A DNA stretch of 18,948 nt from Ophiosphaerella korrae (lineage: Eukaryota > Ascomycota > Dothideomycetes > Pleosporales > Phaeosphaeriaceae), in NCBI GenBank assembly GCA_028456385.1, contig JALNQF010000625.1, positions 1 through 18,948 of the forward strand, written 5' to 3'. The position numbers and the translations under genes were made by a program. The first letter of the stretch is position 1. Each line of letters begins with the position of its first letter. The notes under the pieces are model-generated. The model saw nothing but the letters and a program-made list of their open reading frames with translations. It did no database searches and was not told where the DNA came from. Below are positions 1 through 10,290 of this stretch, in pieces.

Positions 1-960
1 TATACTATATTAGTGCGTTTAGCTATTAGTTTATAGAGATTTAGATCTTTAGCGCTAGCTAGTAAAGGTTTTAGTAGGGTCTAGGGCGCTTTATTACTTA
101 GTTCTTGTAAATTAAGCGCTAGTAATTTGTATAGGTTTAGGGGTCTTTTCTTTCTCTAGTACTACTACTTAGGTTTAATACCTAGTATAAGTATACCCTT
201 ACTTAGGTATATATAGTAAGTATAAGCTAAAGCTTTATAACTTATAAAGTAGTTAAACTACTTTTTTTTAGTATATATTTCTTTCTAGAACGTTAGCGCT
301 AGTACTAGCAAAAAGAGAGTACTAGAAACTTTAACTAGAACTATAATATAGTAAACTCAAGGGGCTACCTAGTACGCTATAGCTAAGGTAAGATCTAATT
401 CCTAGTAGTATAGTTCTTTTTAGCTAGCTAAGCTTAATTAAAAGTTAGCTATAATTAGCTATTTTGTAGTAACTCTAGTATAGGTAAGAAAGCTACTAGC
501 GTAGTTCTAGGTTATAGAGAGGCTTATAGAAGTAAAATATTTATAGAGATCTACTATTATATGAAGTAGAGTTTATACAAGATAACTTAATAAAGTAGTT
601 TTAATAATTAACTAAAAAGAGTAAATAGTAGATAAAGCTATCTAAGTAAGTACTAGGTATATATACCTAGTAGCTTACTAAGCGCTAACTAAAAGTAGAA
701 AGGTAGTTAAATATTAGTAAGTTATAAACTTACTAATATTAGTACGAAAATAAAAGATATAAAAGATAACTCCTTTATAATAGGCGTATAAAAGGCTTAA
801 TACTTATAAAGAGAGTAAAGTAAGTATTATTCTCTCTTAGATACTAGTAGTACTATTAAATACTATCTATTATCCCTTTACTATCTCTTATAGCCTATAG
901 TAAGTACTATTATTTTCTAGCTACCTCTTAATATAATAATACTTCTTTACTAATTATCTA
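1..960. other. Non-coding 5' part, possible LTR/leader of Gypsy-1
   Basis: No protein family could be recognised here in any frame. The stretch precedes the gag frame of Gypsy-1, so its 5' LTR, primer-binding site and leader could lie here, but no second copy was found to prove an LTR. It contains three conspicuous self-complementary stretches: 246-264 (9-bp arms around one base), 651-672 (perfect 22-bp palindrome) and 710-740 (14-bp arms, 3-nt loop). From about 907 onward the gag frame may already be present, but the match is too weak to call. Confidence 0.4.
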
Positions 961-2067
961 GAGATAATAATAATACGCTTTTTATAACAGGCTATAATAA
1001 TAGAAGAAAATATATAGTTAATAGTTAAACAAGACTTTATATAGAGCGTAAGTAGCGCGTAGCTAGGTTATATACTAAGTACGCTAGTAACGATTAAAGA
1101 ACGTATTTATAAAGTAACTACTAGACGTAATAAATTAGCCTAACTATATATACTCTACGCTCTAGAAGATAAGATTATATGTTTAGAATAAGAATAAACT
1201 ACTCTTTACGCTATAACTCCTAAGAATAACTCTAAAGTTACTATTATTACCTCTTAAAAGTATAATATAGACTTCTTAGTTAATAATACGCGTATAAAGT
1301 GTATACTTTACCTTAAAGAGCTTATAGTATATAAAAGTAAATCTCTAAAAGAATACTAGAAGTACTATTACTTATATAAAATAGTATTTTACTTTATACT
1401 CTAGAACTTTAGAGTAGAAAAAGATAAAGTCTTTTAGGCTATATAATACCTTAAGGAAGACCTACGTAAATAATAGTATACGTATATTAAGCGTAATCTA
1501 AACATAGATAAACCTCTTACCTAGAAGTACTTTAAAAAGTACTTACTAAACCTACTCTCTAACCCTATTAACTATAGCCTAGAAGTAGTAATAGCGTACA
1601 CTATAGCTACTTAACGTAAAGAATAAAGTATAAGATCTTTTACTAGATATCTAGATATCTTTAAAGACTAGCTTCCTTAGTATATAAAAGAATAAAGGAT
1701 TTAGTACTTTTTTTTAAAACTATAGCCTAAACTATAAAGAGTAATTACTAACTATTATTAGGTCCTAGCGATAAGGGAAGACCTTATTACCTTAGGCTTA
1801 ATACTTAAGTATAACTTATATAATATAATAAAATTACAAGAGCTCTATATAAATAGTGTAGGTAAAGAAAACTTAAAAAAGGCCTAAATAAAAGGAGATA
1901 CAAAGAACTCCTAAAACAAGTTAGTAGATAAGTCTACTATTAAATACTTTAAGTACTATAAAAAGTAGTACTATACTAGTAAGTACTATAATAGTAACTC
2001 TAACTATATTCTAGTCTATATAAACTAAATAGGAAAAGGCCTAGCTTTATTATTAGCTCTAGGATAG
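961..2067 (+). pseudogene. gag: Gypsy-1 gag: capsid and zinc-knuckle nucleocapsid, RIP-degraded
   Basis: A single frame (codon starts congruent to 1 mod 3) reads as a retrotransposon gag from about 961 to a TAG at 2065-2067, interrupted by scattered TAA/TAG. The capsid-like part lies at about 1270-1900. A CCHC zinc knuckle lies at 1945-1986 and reads YFKYYKK*YYTSKY. The spacing is exactly C-x2-C-x4-H-x4-C, but all four ligands are Tyr, as expected from TGC to TAC and CAC/CAT to TAC/TAT. Gag would form the virus-like particle and package the RNA. No ATG start is left, so the 5' limit is approximate. The family call rests on the zinc-knuckle spacing and on position just upstream of protease and RT. 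Confidence 0.8.
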
Positions 2068-2099
2068 TAAGGCGTAGATTAATTAATATCTTACTAGGT

Positions 2100-3335
2100 A
2101 TATAGTATATATATAGCGTAGCTTTAGGCTTAGAGCTAGAAATAAAGCTTTAGGTTATTCTAGACCCTTAAGTAGATATTAGTCTTATTAGTTAGTAGAC
2201 TATAGTAGAAATAGGACTAAAACTAATCTAAGACGCTAAGCTCTTTAGACTAGGCTAGATAAGGGCGTAAAGGTAAAATACTTATACTACTTATAAGCTT
2301 TAGGTATACCTTACTAATAATAATAAAGTAATACGTAGGTCTAAGATTATAGTATATAGAGTAAATAAAGAAAGAGTAGTACTCTTTCTTAGAAATCTTT
2401 TTCTTAAATAAAAAAGGATATAACTTAACTATAGATTATAAATATAGCGTTAGAAATATACTTCTATTACTTAAGTATAGTTATATATAACTAAAGAATT
2501 TATAAAAGCTCTAGGAGAAACGTAAGTAGAACTATACTTACTAAGAGTACTTAAAACTAATATAATTAACTTAGAATATAATACGCGTATCTACGCTATA
2601 CTTATAGCGCAAGAGTTACACATTCTAGACGCTTTATTAGAATACTATAACGTATTTAATAATATTACTATATAAATACTACTTTGCCTAAAGAACTCTA
2701 ATTATATAATTTTATTAATAGAGAGAAAAGAACTCTCTTATAAGCTACTCTATAATCTCTCTATATATAAGCTTAAAGTACTTTATGCGTATATAGAAGA
2801 TATACTCTATAAAGGCTAGATACGTTATAGTAATAGTCTAGTAAGAGTACTTATCTTTTTCGTTCTAAAAAAGGATAGAGCCTTATACCTCTATATTAAC
2901 TACTATAGCCTAAACTTAGTTATAGTAAAAGATTAGTGCCCGCTCTTACTAATTAGGGAGACGCTAGACTACTTATTAGGCGCACAATACTATACTACCT
3001 TAGATCTTAAAGATACCTACTATAGGATTAGAATTAAATTAGGAGATAAGTAGAAAACTACTTTTTGTACTCGCTATAAGTATTTTAAATACTTAGTAAT
3101 ACCTTTTAAGTTAACTAACGCTCTTACTAGTTTTTAAGCGTATATTAACAAGGCGCTTAGTAAACTCCTAGATTATATCTATATAGTGTACCTTAATAAT
3201 ATACTTATATATACCTATAGTAATAATATTATACTATACTAGTGCGCTATCTACTCTATACTAGTAGTACTAAGAAGAGTAGAACTTTTTATAAACTTAA
3301 AGAAATACACCTTTATATCTAATAAAGTGTAGTAT
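2100..3335 (+). pseudogene. pol: Gypsy-1 pol, first part: aspartic protease and reverse transcriptase
   Basis: This is in another phase from gag (codon starts congruent to 0 mod 3). The protease is recognised at about 2157-2450: the segment LDP*VDISLIS at about 2160-2192 corresponds to the retropepsin active-site loop, with the catalytic Asp codon at 2163-2165. The reverse transcriptase runs from about 2625. Fingers and palm follow in order, including TTFCTRYKYFKYLVIPFKLT at about 3058-3117, the conserved strand before the thumb in Gypsy RTs. The catalytic motif at 3189-3200 reads YLNN where the family has YLDD, so both aspartates are lost. The frame then stops matching near 3335, and homology resumes in another phase about 3350, with part of the connection missing. 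The element would have copied its RNA into cDNA in the particle. Confidence 0.88.
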
Positions 3336-3344
3336 ACGCACTAA

Positions 3345-5703
3345 ACCTAAGCGTATTAAGACTATTACGTAATAGCTAGAGCCTATAAGTATTAAAAAAC
3401 TATAGTTATTCCTATGTTTTATAAACTTCTACTAAAGATTTATTAAAGAATATACTTATAAAATAGCCTCCCTTATAGACTTATTAAAAGAGAAGTAAGA
3501 ATTCTATTAGCTTAGTATAGTACAAAAAGCTTTTAAATAACTTAAAGTATACTTTATAAGTACGCCTATCTTATACTACTATAACCTAGTACTACTTATT
3601 TACTTAGAGATAGATGCGTTAACCTTTGCGATCTCTAGGATCTTATCTTAACTCTACCTAGATAGGAAATAGAATCTAGTTACCTTTACCTCTAGAAAAC
3701 TACAAGAAGTAGAATTAAACTATAAAATATATAATACTAAACTTCTTACTATTATTTATAGTTTTAAATAGTAAATATACTACCTTAAAGGTATATAGTA
3801 TATAATTTAAGTACTTATAGATTATAATAACTTACGCTTAATATATACTATATATAAGCTAAACCTACGCTAAGTACACTAGGCTATATACTTAGGAGCT
3901 TTTAATTTTAAAGTAAAATACTAGGCTAGTAGGCTAAATCCTATAGATAGCCCCTTAAGAAGATACAACTATAAGTAAGAGAACTTATCGCTATTACGCT
4001 TATTACCTACCCTCTAGGAAAAATTACAACTAGTAAGCTTAGTAGCTAGAGTAAAAATAACTAGTAGAGTAAGAGGATATATAACTAAGCTAAGCTTAGA
4101 AAGCGTATATAAGATATATAGTACTAGAGACTATAGCGCTAAAAGGACCCCTACTACTAGCGCTATAGAATATATACTATACGTGCTATACTTAATAGCT
4201 AGAGAGTTAGTTAGTAGTAAACCTATATTAGTAGAGTCTAAAGCCTTTCTAATAACTTTATATAGACTATAGTAAAGGGACACCTTTATATAAGTATAAG
4301 TAAAGAGTTTAATAAAGGTTAAAAGTACTTAATATAGTAGTAGAGCGTAAGTATAGTACTTAGATAATAAAGAAGTCTTAAGATATAAAGGTAGAGTGTA
4401 CGTTCTAGAAGAACCTACTATTAGGTAAGAAATTCTACTCTAGTATTATAACTTATATATAGCTAGCTACTTTAGTATATATAAAATACTTAAGCTAATT
4501 ATAAGATACTATTACTAGCTATTAATAGAGTAAGACGTTTAGGAATATATAAAGACCTACGTAATATACTAGTAAAGTAAAGCGCTAAGGTATAAGTAGT
4601 ATAAGGAATTGTCTCCTTTACTAATTTTAAGTAATATCTTTAAAGAAGACTCTCTAGACATTATTATAGGCCTCCTACCTTTAAAGGATAGCTTAGGGTG
4701 CGTATATAATATAATACTAGTAATAGTAGACTACTTATCTAAGATAGCTATCTATATCCTAGTACTTAAAAAGTAGGACGCGTAATAGTTTATAGAAGTA
4801 TACTTTAATAATATTATCTTAAACTATAGGATATAAAAAGGTATTATATTAGACTAAGAGTTAATCTTTACTTTAAAATTTTAGGTAGAAATATACTACT
4901 AACTATAGGTAAAGCGTAGGCTAAGTATAGCTTTCTACTTATAGACTAATAAGTAAACTAAATAATAAAATTAGACTCTAGAATAGTATTTAAGAATCTT
5001 TATAATAGAGAATTAAGATAATTAGGTTACTTTACTAAAAATAGTATAATTTGCATATAATAACTTAATTTATAAAGGAATAAAGATAACGCCTTTTTAC
5101 GTTATACTAGGTAAATACCTAATCTTTATATACTTACCTAAAGATAGTAAGCTAGAAGGAGAAGTACTAGACGCTATTTAAAGAGTAAAGTATATATATA
5201 GCGTATAAGTAATACTTATAGAGTCTCTATAGAAAGTATAAGTATATTAAGCGTAGTACTATAATAATAAATATAAACTAAAAGTCTTTAGAAAAGGAGA
5301 GCTAGTCTTACTAAGTATAAAGAACTTAAGCTTTACTTACTAATTATATAAGAAGCTATTAGATAAGTTTATTAGACTATTTTAAGTATAAGATATAGTA
5401 AGAACGTAAGTATACTACTTACTACTACTACCTTACTATTATATTTATAACGTATTTTATATTTCTCTCTTTAAGAGATAGAAATCTTAATTAGGTATAG
5501 AAGATAATACTTAGCTACTTAAAGTAATAGAAGAAAGAGAAGAAGTATAGGAGGTTAAAAGAATCCTAAAGAAACGTAAAAAGAAAGGATAGCTAGAGTA
5601 CCTCCTTAGATAAAAGAGATATAATAAATCCTAGGATATATAGACTCTTACTATAGATTTTAAAGATATAGATAAACTACTTAAAGAGTTTAATTTAGCT
5701 TAA
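3345..5703 (+). pseudogene. pol: Gypsy-1 pol, second part: RNase H, integrase and chromodomain
   Basis: The phase is 1 mod 3 and stays in register to a TAA at 5701-5703, over 2.3 kb. The RT connection (LFLCFINFY*RFIKEYTYKI) comes first, at about 3408-3470. RNase H follows at about 3580-3850, with LEIDALTFAISRILS at 3604-3648 and FTSRKLQEVELNYKIYN at about 3690-3742. The integrase core carries Asp at 4657-4659 and Asp at 4852-4854, but the expected catalytic Glu is Lys (AAA, 4960-4962), so the DDE triad is broken. The C-terminal part holds a chromodomain at about 5542-5700, read as EV*EVKRILKKRKKKG and LEYLLR*KRY. Its aromatic positions are partly stop codons. Chromodomains of this class direct integration toward heterochromatin. 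Confidence 0.9.
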
Positions 5704-5945
5704 AGCACTTTATAATTAAAATAAACGTAAAAAGTATAATTTACGTACTTAAAATATACTTATAGAGTAAACTATATAATCTAACTTTAGCTCTATAGCT
5801 AGGTATCTATATATATAAAAAATAAATAATTATACTATAAACTATTTCTTCTCTACTTATTAAATAAGCCTAAACTACTCTTTATCTACGTCCTACCTAC
5901 TCTTTAAATATAGAACGTCTTAATCCTTCTTCTTTTCTTCTTCTT
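5704..5945. other. Intergenic flank between Gypsy-1 coding end and Gypsy-2
   Basis: No coding potential was seen. The region should hold the 3' untranslated part of Gypsy-1 and perhaps the start of its 3' LTR, but no matching copy exists at the left of the window. The last 30 bases (about 5916-5945) are almost pure CTT-type pyrimidine. Similar CTT-rich sequence resumes right after Gypsy-2 at 13005, which suggests Gypsy-2 inserted into one pyrimidine tract. Confidence 0.5.
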
Positions 5946-6404
5946 TATTACAGGTTACCTAGAGTTAACTTCCTAGTAACCTTTAGGTTATTAGTAGATT
6001 AAGAGGTAATAACAAAAGCTCGTGTAGTAATCTATAATAAGCTAGGAATAATAGAAGATATTTTATAACTATCTTAGTATTATTGCTTATAGTTAATAAT
6101 TAAATTGCTAATACTATCCTAATAATACGTATTATTACTAACTATATACTTATATAGTCTTAGCAACTTTATTACTTTGTATTTACTAAGATTATAAATT
6201 TATAAATTTATTACATAATAGCTTTATAACTTTATATTTACTAAGATTATAAATTTATAAATTTGTTACGTATCTTAATTATAGTTAGTTTCCTAATTAA
6301 GATTATTATTCTATTAATTATTACTCTACTCTCCCTATACTTTGTATATAGCTAAGCGTAGACTAATTAGTTCTATCTCTATTTCTCTTATTACTACTAT
6401 AATA
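5946..6404 (-). repeat. Left LTR (3' LTR) of Gypsy-2
   Basis: This 459-bp direct repeat matches 12546-13004 without indels. By my hand alignment about 29 positions differ, and all but two are transitions. The ends TATTA...TAATA are what TGTTA...TAACA termini become after C-to-T and G-to-A change. It contains an internal near-duplicate of about 41 bp (6174 and 6229 onward, period 55) built on AT-rich palindromic sequence. Confidence 0.92.
6174..6269. repeat. Internal 41-bp tandem duplication within the left LTR
   Basis: Two copies of about 41 bp start at 6174 and 6229 (period 55). Each holds a TTTACTAAGATTATAAATTT core followed by a short AT palindrome. The same pair is present in the right LTR at about 12774 and 12829, so the duplication predates insertion of this copy. 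Confidence 0.8.
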
Positions 6405-6419
6405 CTATTCTCTCTTCTA
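6405..6419 (-). promoter_or_regulatory. Polypurine tract of Gypsy-2
   Basis: On the minus strand the 15 bases next to the 3' LTR read TAGAAGAGAGAATAG, purine-rich and flush with the LTR edge. This is the expected place for the plus-strand cDNA primer of an LTR retrotransposon. The call rests on position and composition. Confidence 0.6.
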
Positions 6420-7057
6420 CGTAGTCTCTTATTTCTCTATACTAAGGCTAAAGTTATTAACCCTATTTCTTTATTAATCTCTAGTTCTTTATTACTCTTT
6501 TTACTATCTTACTTCTAACGTAATAAACTTCTTCTTATAGCTTGTATTATTTATAATAGAGTTAAGATATTTCTTTATTATTATTATATAGAGCTAGGTC
6601 TTACTTATCTTATATCTTTAAATAATAGTAAATACTATAATAAGTATATTCTTACTAATATATAGTATAAGTATTTTTCTTCTAAGGTTTTACTTATAGA
6701 GTATAAGTATTTAATTTCTACGTAGTCTCCTTCTACTAAGTTATATAGGGCGAGCTATTAATAGAGCTTAAGTGTAATTATTGTTATAGCTTACTATAGC
6801 TAAGGCTAAGTATAAGTTAACTCTTTATAAGCTAGTAGAGCTTTATTTCTATATTAAGCGTCTTTATAAGATAAAGGCTTATAATAATACTAAGTTATCT
6901 AAATAGTCTTATACCTTAGAGGCTAAGTTAGATTTAGATAATATAGTAGAGGCGACTCTAGCTCCTATCGCGTTAGGCGCTCCTATTACCTCTTTATCTA
7001 GCAGTAGTATTGCTAGTTTTCTTAGTTCGCTACTAGGCGTTCTAGGGAGTTTTAACT
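6420..7057. other. 3' untranslated region of Gypsy-2 with an open plus-strand frame
   Basis: This stretch lies between the end of the minus-strand gag-pol and the polypurine tract. No known domain was recognised on either strand. Its right half is richer in G+C and keeps more CpG than its surroundings. On the plus strand, 6790-7080 (continuing over the end of pol) has only one internal stop in 96 codons, and 6596-6780 is fairly open in a neighbouring phase. The plus-strand translation contains LTLYKLVELYFYIKRLYK near its start and a Ser/Leu-rich stretch (ITSLSSSSIASFLSSLLG) near its end. It could be an antisense reading frame or simply a local low density of TA. I do not recognise it. Confidence 0.4.
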
Positions 7058-7060
7058 TTA

Positions 7061-7210
7061 GAACTCCTCTAGTTTCTTAGAGTAATTAAGGTTATCCTCT
7101 AGTTCCTATATTTTTTCCTATAGTTATCCTTTCTCGTCTATTCCTATCTATTTTACTAAATAGTAGTTTCTACTATTATAAAACTAATATACTAGGATTT
7201 TCTTAACTTC
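7061..7210 (-). pseudogene. Chromodomain at the C-terminus of Gypsy-2 pol
   Basis: Reading down from 7210 the frame gives EVKKILVY*FY, then NYYLVK*IG, then LEDNLNYSKKLEEF. This matches the chromodomain layout: a first beta strand with a VxxIL core, a YLVKW strand, and a C-terminal helix ending in EEF. The Trp codon after LVK is now TAG. The TAA at 7058-7060 may be the true stop or a changed Gln. Gypsy-1 ends in the same domain, so both Gypsy elements are chromoviruses, a group that tends to integrate into heterochromatin. Confidence 0.85.
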
Positions 7211-7749
7211 TTATTCTTTCTATTCTCTATATATATCTACTTTATACACTAGTAGTTTTACTTCTTATAGTACTTGTTCTAGTAAGACTATATAGAATGT
7301 TAAGTGTATCCTTATTTTACTTAGTAGCTTTAGTTTAAATATAACTAGCGTAACTTCTTTCTTAATTTTATATAGTTCTATCTTAACGTAGTCTAATTTT
7401 AAACTTAGTCTCTTACTCTTAATATTTTTTCGTAATAACTATACTTTTTCTCTCTCTCTAAATTATAGTTCCTATTTATACTTCTTGTTATAGTATTTTG
7501 CTATTTAATTATATAAGAATTCTACGTCCTATCTTAGCTAGTTATATATGTCTTTTAGTCTATTAGTAAAGTTTTTTCTTCTTAGAGACTAAGATACTTC
7601 TAGTCTTAGTATTCTATATACGTTAAGGTTAAATCTATAGTTTATAAAAAAAGGTAATACTCCTATTATTATATTTTTTACGCTATTGTATACTAATTGT
7701 ACTATAGGTAGTAGCTATACCTAGTTATTCTAATTGTAGTTAAGGTAGT

Positions 7750-8170
7750 ATCTTAAGTATTGTTCTACTATCTAGTTTATTTATTCTAATTGTCTATCTA
7801 TTTATAGGTAATAAGTAGTAGACATTACGTATTTAATTCCTAGTTATATAGTTATTGTTCCCTATAGTTTTAATATAAATCTTATATCTTTATCTATAAT
7901 AATTTTATCTAGTAGTCTATATTAACTAACTATAGTTCCTAGGACCTAGTATATAGTAACTTCTATCTTACTTTTCTCTTTATATAGTTTAAAGTATAAG
8001 TACTTTATAAGTTTATTTACTATTATTAGAATTCTATTATACTTAACTCCTAATATTAGGTCTTTAGACTTAGGTAGCTTTATAATAAAGTCTATTGTAA
8101 TAACTCTTTATAGTTATTCTAGTATCTCTACTAGTTATAGTATTCTATATAGTGCGTATCTATTATATTT
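7750..8170 (-). pseudogene. Integrase catalytic core of Gypsy-2
   Basis: The frame reads VITIDFIIKLPKSKDLILG, then RILIIVNKLIKYLYF, then IIIDKDIRF, then STTYYL*IDRQLE. The three catalytic positions appear intact: Asp at 8090-8092, Asp at 7892-7894 and Glu at 7784-7786. The core is nevertheless broken by in-frame stops. Integrase joins the cDNA to the host chromosome. The contrast with Gypsy-1, whose Glu is Lys, is probably chance. Confidence 0.85.
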
Positions 8171-9099
8171 ATTTCTTTAGTATTCTATATAGTCTTGTAG
8201 TACTTCTATTACTAGTTACCTTACTCTTAGAATATAGTAATCTTATAGTAGTTAATTTAATATTTTTTTAATACCTTAGTATCTATATACTAGTAACTTG
8301 TAGAATTACTATATAAATTCTTTTTAGATTTTTCTTAGAATATATATTCTTCTATAAGCTTATACAAGTCCTTCTTAGATTTCTAGTTTCTCTATTTCTT
8401 TAGATACTTCTTACGTTGTTTTCTAAATCTATTTATCTAGCTCGCTACTCTTTCTTTTAAGTGTTATAGCTATTTTAAGTATATTTAAGACTAAGTATTC
8501 TTCTTTATTCTATACTAGAACTATACTAGTAGTGTTTACTTCTTTTTATAAGTCTAGTCTTCTACTAAGAGTATCTATAAATTAGTTATCTTTCCTTTTT
8601 ATATATATAATTTCTATATTAAATATTAATAGGAATTCCTACTATCTTATATAGTATTATAATAGTTCTTTATTTAGTATAAATCTTATAAGATTCTTAT
8701 AGTCTATATAGACCTTTATCTTATATTTTACTCTTTATAGGTATACTCTCTATTACTTAAATACTTTATAGATTACTAGTATTTCTTTATTATAGATTAG
8801 GTAGTTAAGTTCTACTAGTTTTATTTTCTTAGAGAAGTATTTAACTAAGTATTCTTTTTTAGTCTTTAGGTCTTCCGATATTAATACTATTCTATAGACT
8901 AAGTTAGATACGTCTATTTTTATAATTACTAGTAAGTCTAGGTTATATATTTTAATAACTAAGTTTTCTATAAACTTCTTTTTAATCTTATTAAATACTT
9001 TCTTATATTCCTTTATCTATTTAAATAGCGTATCTTTTCTTATAAGTCTTGTTATTAGTTCTATATCTTTAAACTATCTTACTATTAGTTTTCTATAAA

Positions 9100-9900
9100 A
9101 GTTTGCTAACCTATAAAATTATTATACTTCTTTTAGGTTTCTTAGTATTAGCTATTTGTTAATTAACTTAATCTTTTCTAGGTTAATTTTTATCTTCTTT
9201 AGTTCTATAATAAATCTAAGGAAATCTATTTCCTTTATATAGAATTTATATTTTCTTATTTTAAGAAATAGTTTATTTTCTACTAGTTTTTCTAGTACTT
9301 TGTATATATATTGTACGTGTTCCTCTTCTATTTCTAAGAATATAAGGATATTGTCTAGATATACAAAAGTAAATATATCTAGGTATTCTCTTAGTACTAT
9401 ATTAATCTTTTCTTAGAAGGCTACTAGTGCGTTTATTAAGCTAAATAGTATAACTAAGTATTTATATAGTCTATATTATGTTCTAAACACTATCTTCTAC
9501 TTATTACCTTTTTTAATTCTAATCTAGTAGTAAGCGTTCTAGATATCTAGTTTTATAAAGATTTCTACTTTTTATAGCCTACTCTATATCTTATCTATTT
9601 ATAGTAAAGGGTACTAGTTCTTATTTATAATTATATTAGTTTTTCTAAAATCTACGTAAGGTCTTTTATTACTTATTCCTTTTTTATCTATAAATATAAG
9701 TCTATATACTACTAAGGATTTAGATTCTTATATCTATCTTTTCTTAATTACATTTTTAATAAATACTTATTTAATTTTAGATTCTTCTTCTATTTTTCTA
9801 TAAACTAGGCTCTATCTTACGTCTTTATCTTCTTTTAGGTCTATTACTAAGTCCTATAGCTAATATTCTAGAAGATATTCTTTAGGTTCTATAAGCTATT
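9100..9900 (-). pseudogene. Reverse transcriptase of Gypsy-2
   Basis: The frame reads FRT*YRLYKYLVILFSLINA at about 9,490-9,430, then YLDIFTFVYLDNILIF at about 9,385-9,338, then EHVQYIYKVLEKL. These are the palm strands of a Gypsy RT. The catalytic motif at 9350-9361 is YLDN (family YLDD): the first Asp (GAC, 9353-9355) is kept and the second is Asn (AAT, 9350-9352). The phase agrees with gag and integrase. Confidence 0.9.
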
Positions 9901-10199
9901 TTTCCTATTTCTTATATTCTTCTAGGAATTTTCCTTTATAAGTATTTATATTAGCCTTTAGCGTGTCTATTTTATAGTAGCTAATTTTTCCTATTCTTTA
10001 ATTAATATATAGGTTAGTTATTTATAACTATAGTATTCTTAGTATTATATCTTACTCGTTATTAATTATTATTATATCTATAACTATATTTATAATTGTT
10101 ATCTCTTTTAGTTCTAATATAGAGGGAACTATTTTAAACTTAATTAGTTCCTAGAATAGTTTTTCTTTAATTATACTTAGTTATTAAGAGTACTTCTTT

Positions 10200-10290
10200 A
10201 TTATATAACGTATTCCTTATATTTCTATAAACTTTTTTAATATAAAGTTCCTTATAGCTCTACTATTAATTATTAATTATACTTTCTTTT
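10200..10290 (-). pseudogene. Aspartic protease active site of Gypsy-2
   Basis: In the gag-pol phase the segment LIINSRAIRNFI matches the retropepsin loop, which in this family reads LIDSGA followed by a short hydrophobic stretch. The catalytic Asp is now Asn (AAT, 10265-10267) and the Gly two residues on is Arg. Both are single G-to-A changes on the coding strand. The protease would have cut the gag-pol polyprotein inside the particle. Confidence 0.75.

Larger units (their letters stand above)
1..5703 (+). mobile_element. Degenerate Ty3/Gypsy chromovirus (Gypsy-1), LTRs not identified
   Basis: The domain order on the plus strand is capsid and zinc knuckle, aspartic protease, reverse transcriptase, RNase H, integrase, chromodomain, which is the order of a Ty3/Gypsy chromovirus. 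The domains were read through many in-frame TAG and TAA codons standing where the families have Trp or Gln. The left boundary may lie outside the window. No repeat shared by 1-960 and 5704-5945 or 13005-13193 could be seen, so both LTRs are unplaced. The right limit given is only the end of the coding part. The element is dead: zinc ligands, the RT catalytic dyad and the integrase glutamate are substituted, and there is one frame change in pol. Confidence 0.88.

Noticed and set aside
246..271. Stem followed by a run of T, looking like a rho-independent terminator
   Set aside because: The composition and elements are fungal, where such terminators are not used, and the stem is AT-rich and fits low-complexity DNA.
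5704..5945. 3' LTR of Gypsy-1
   Set aside because: The expected position is right, but no matching sequence was found at the left of the window and no clear TG/CA-type ends could be fixed.
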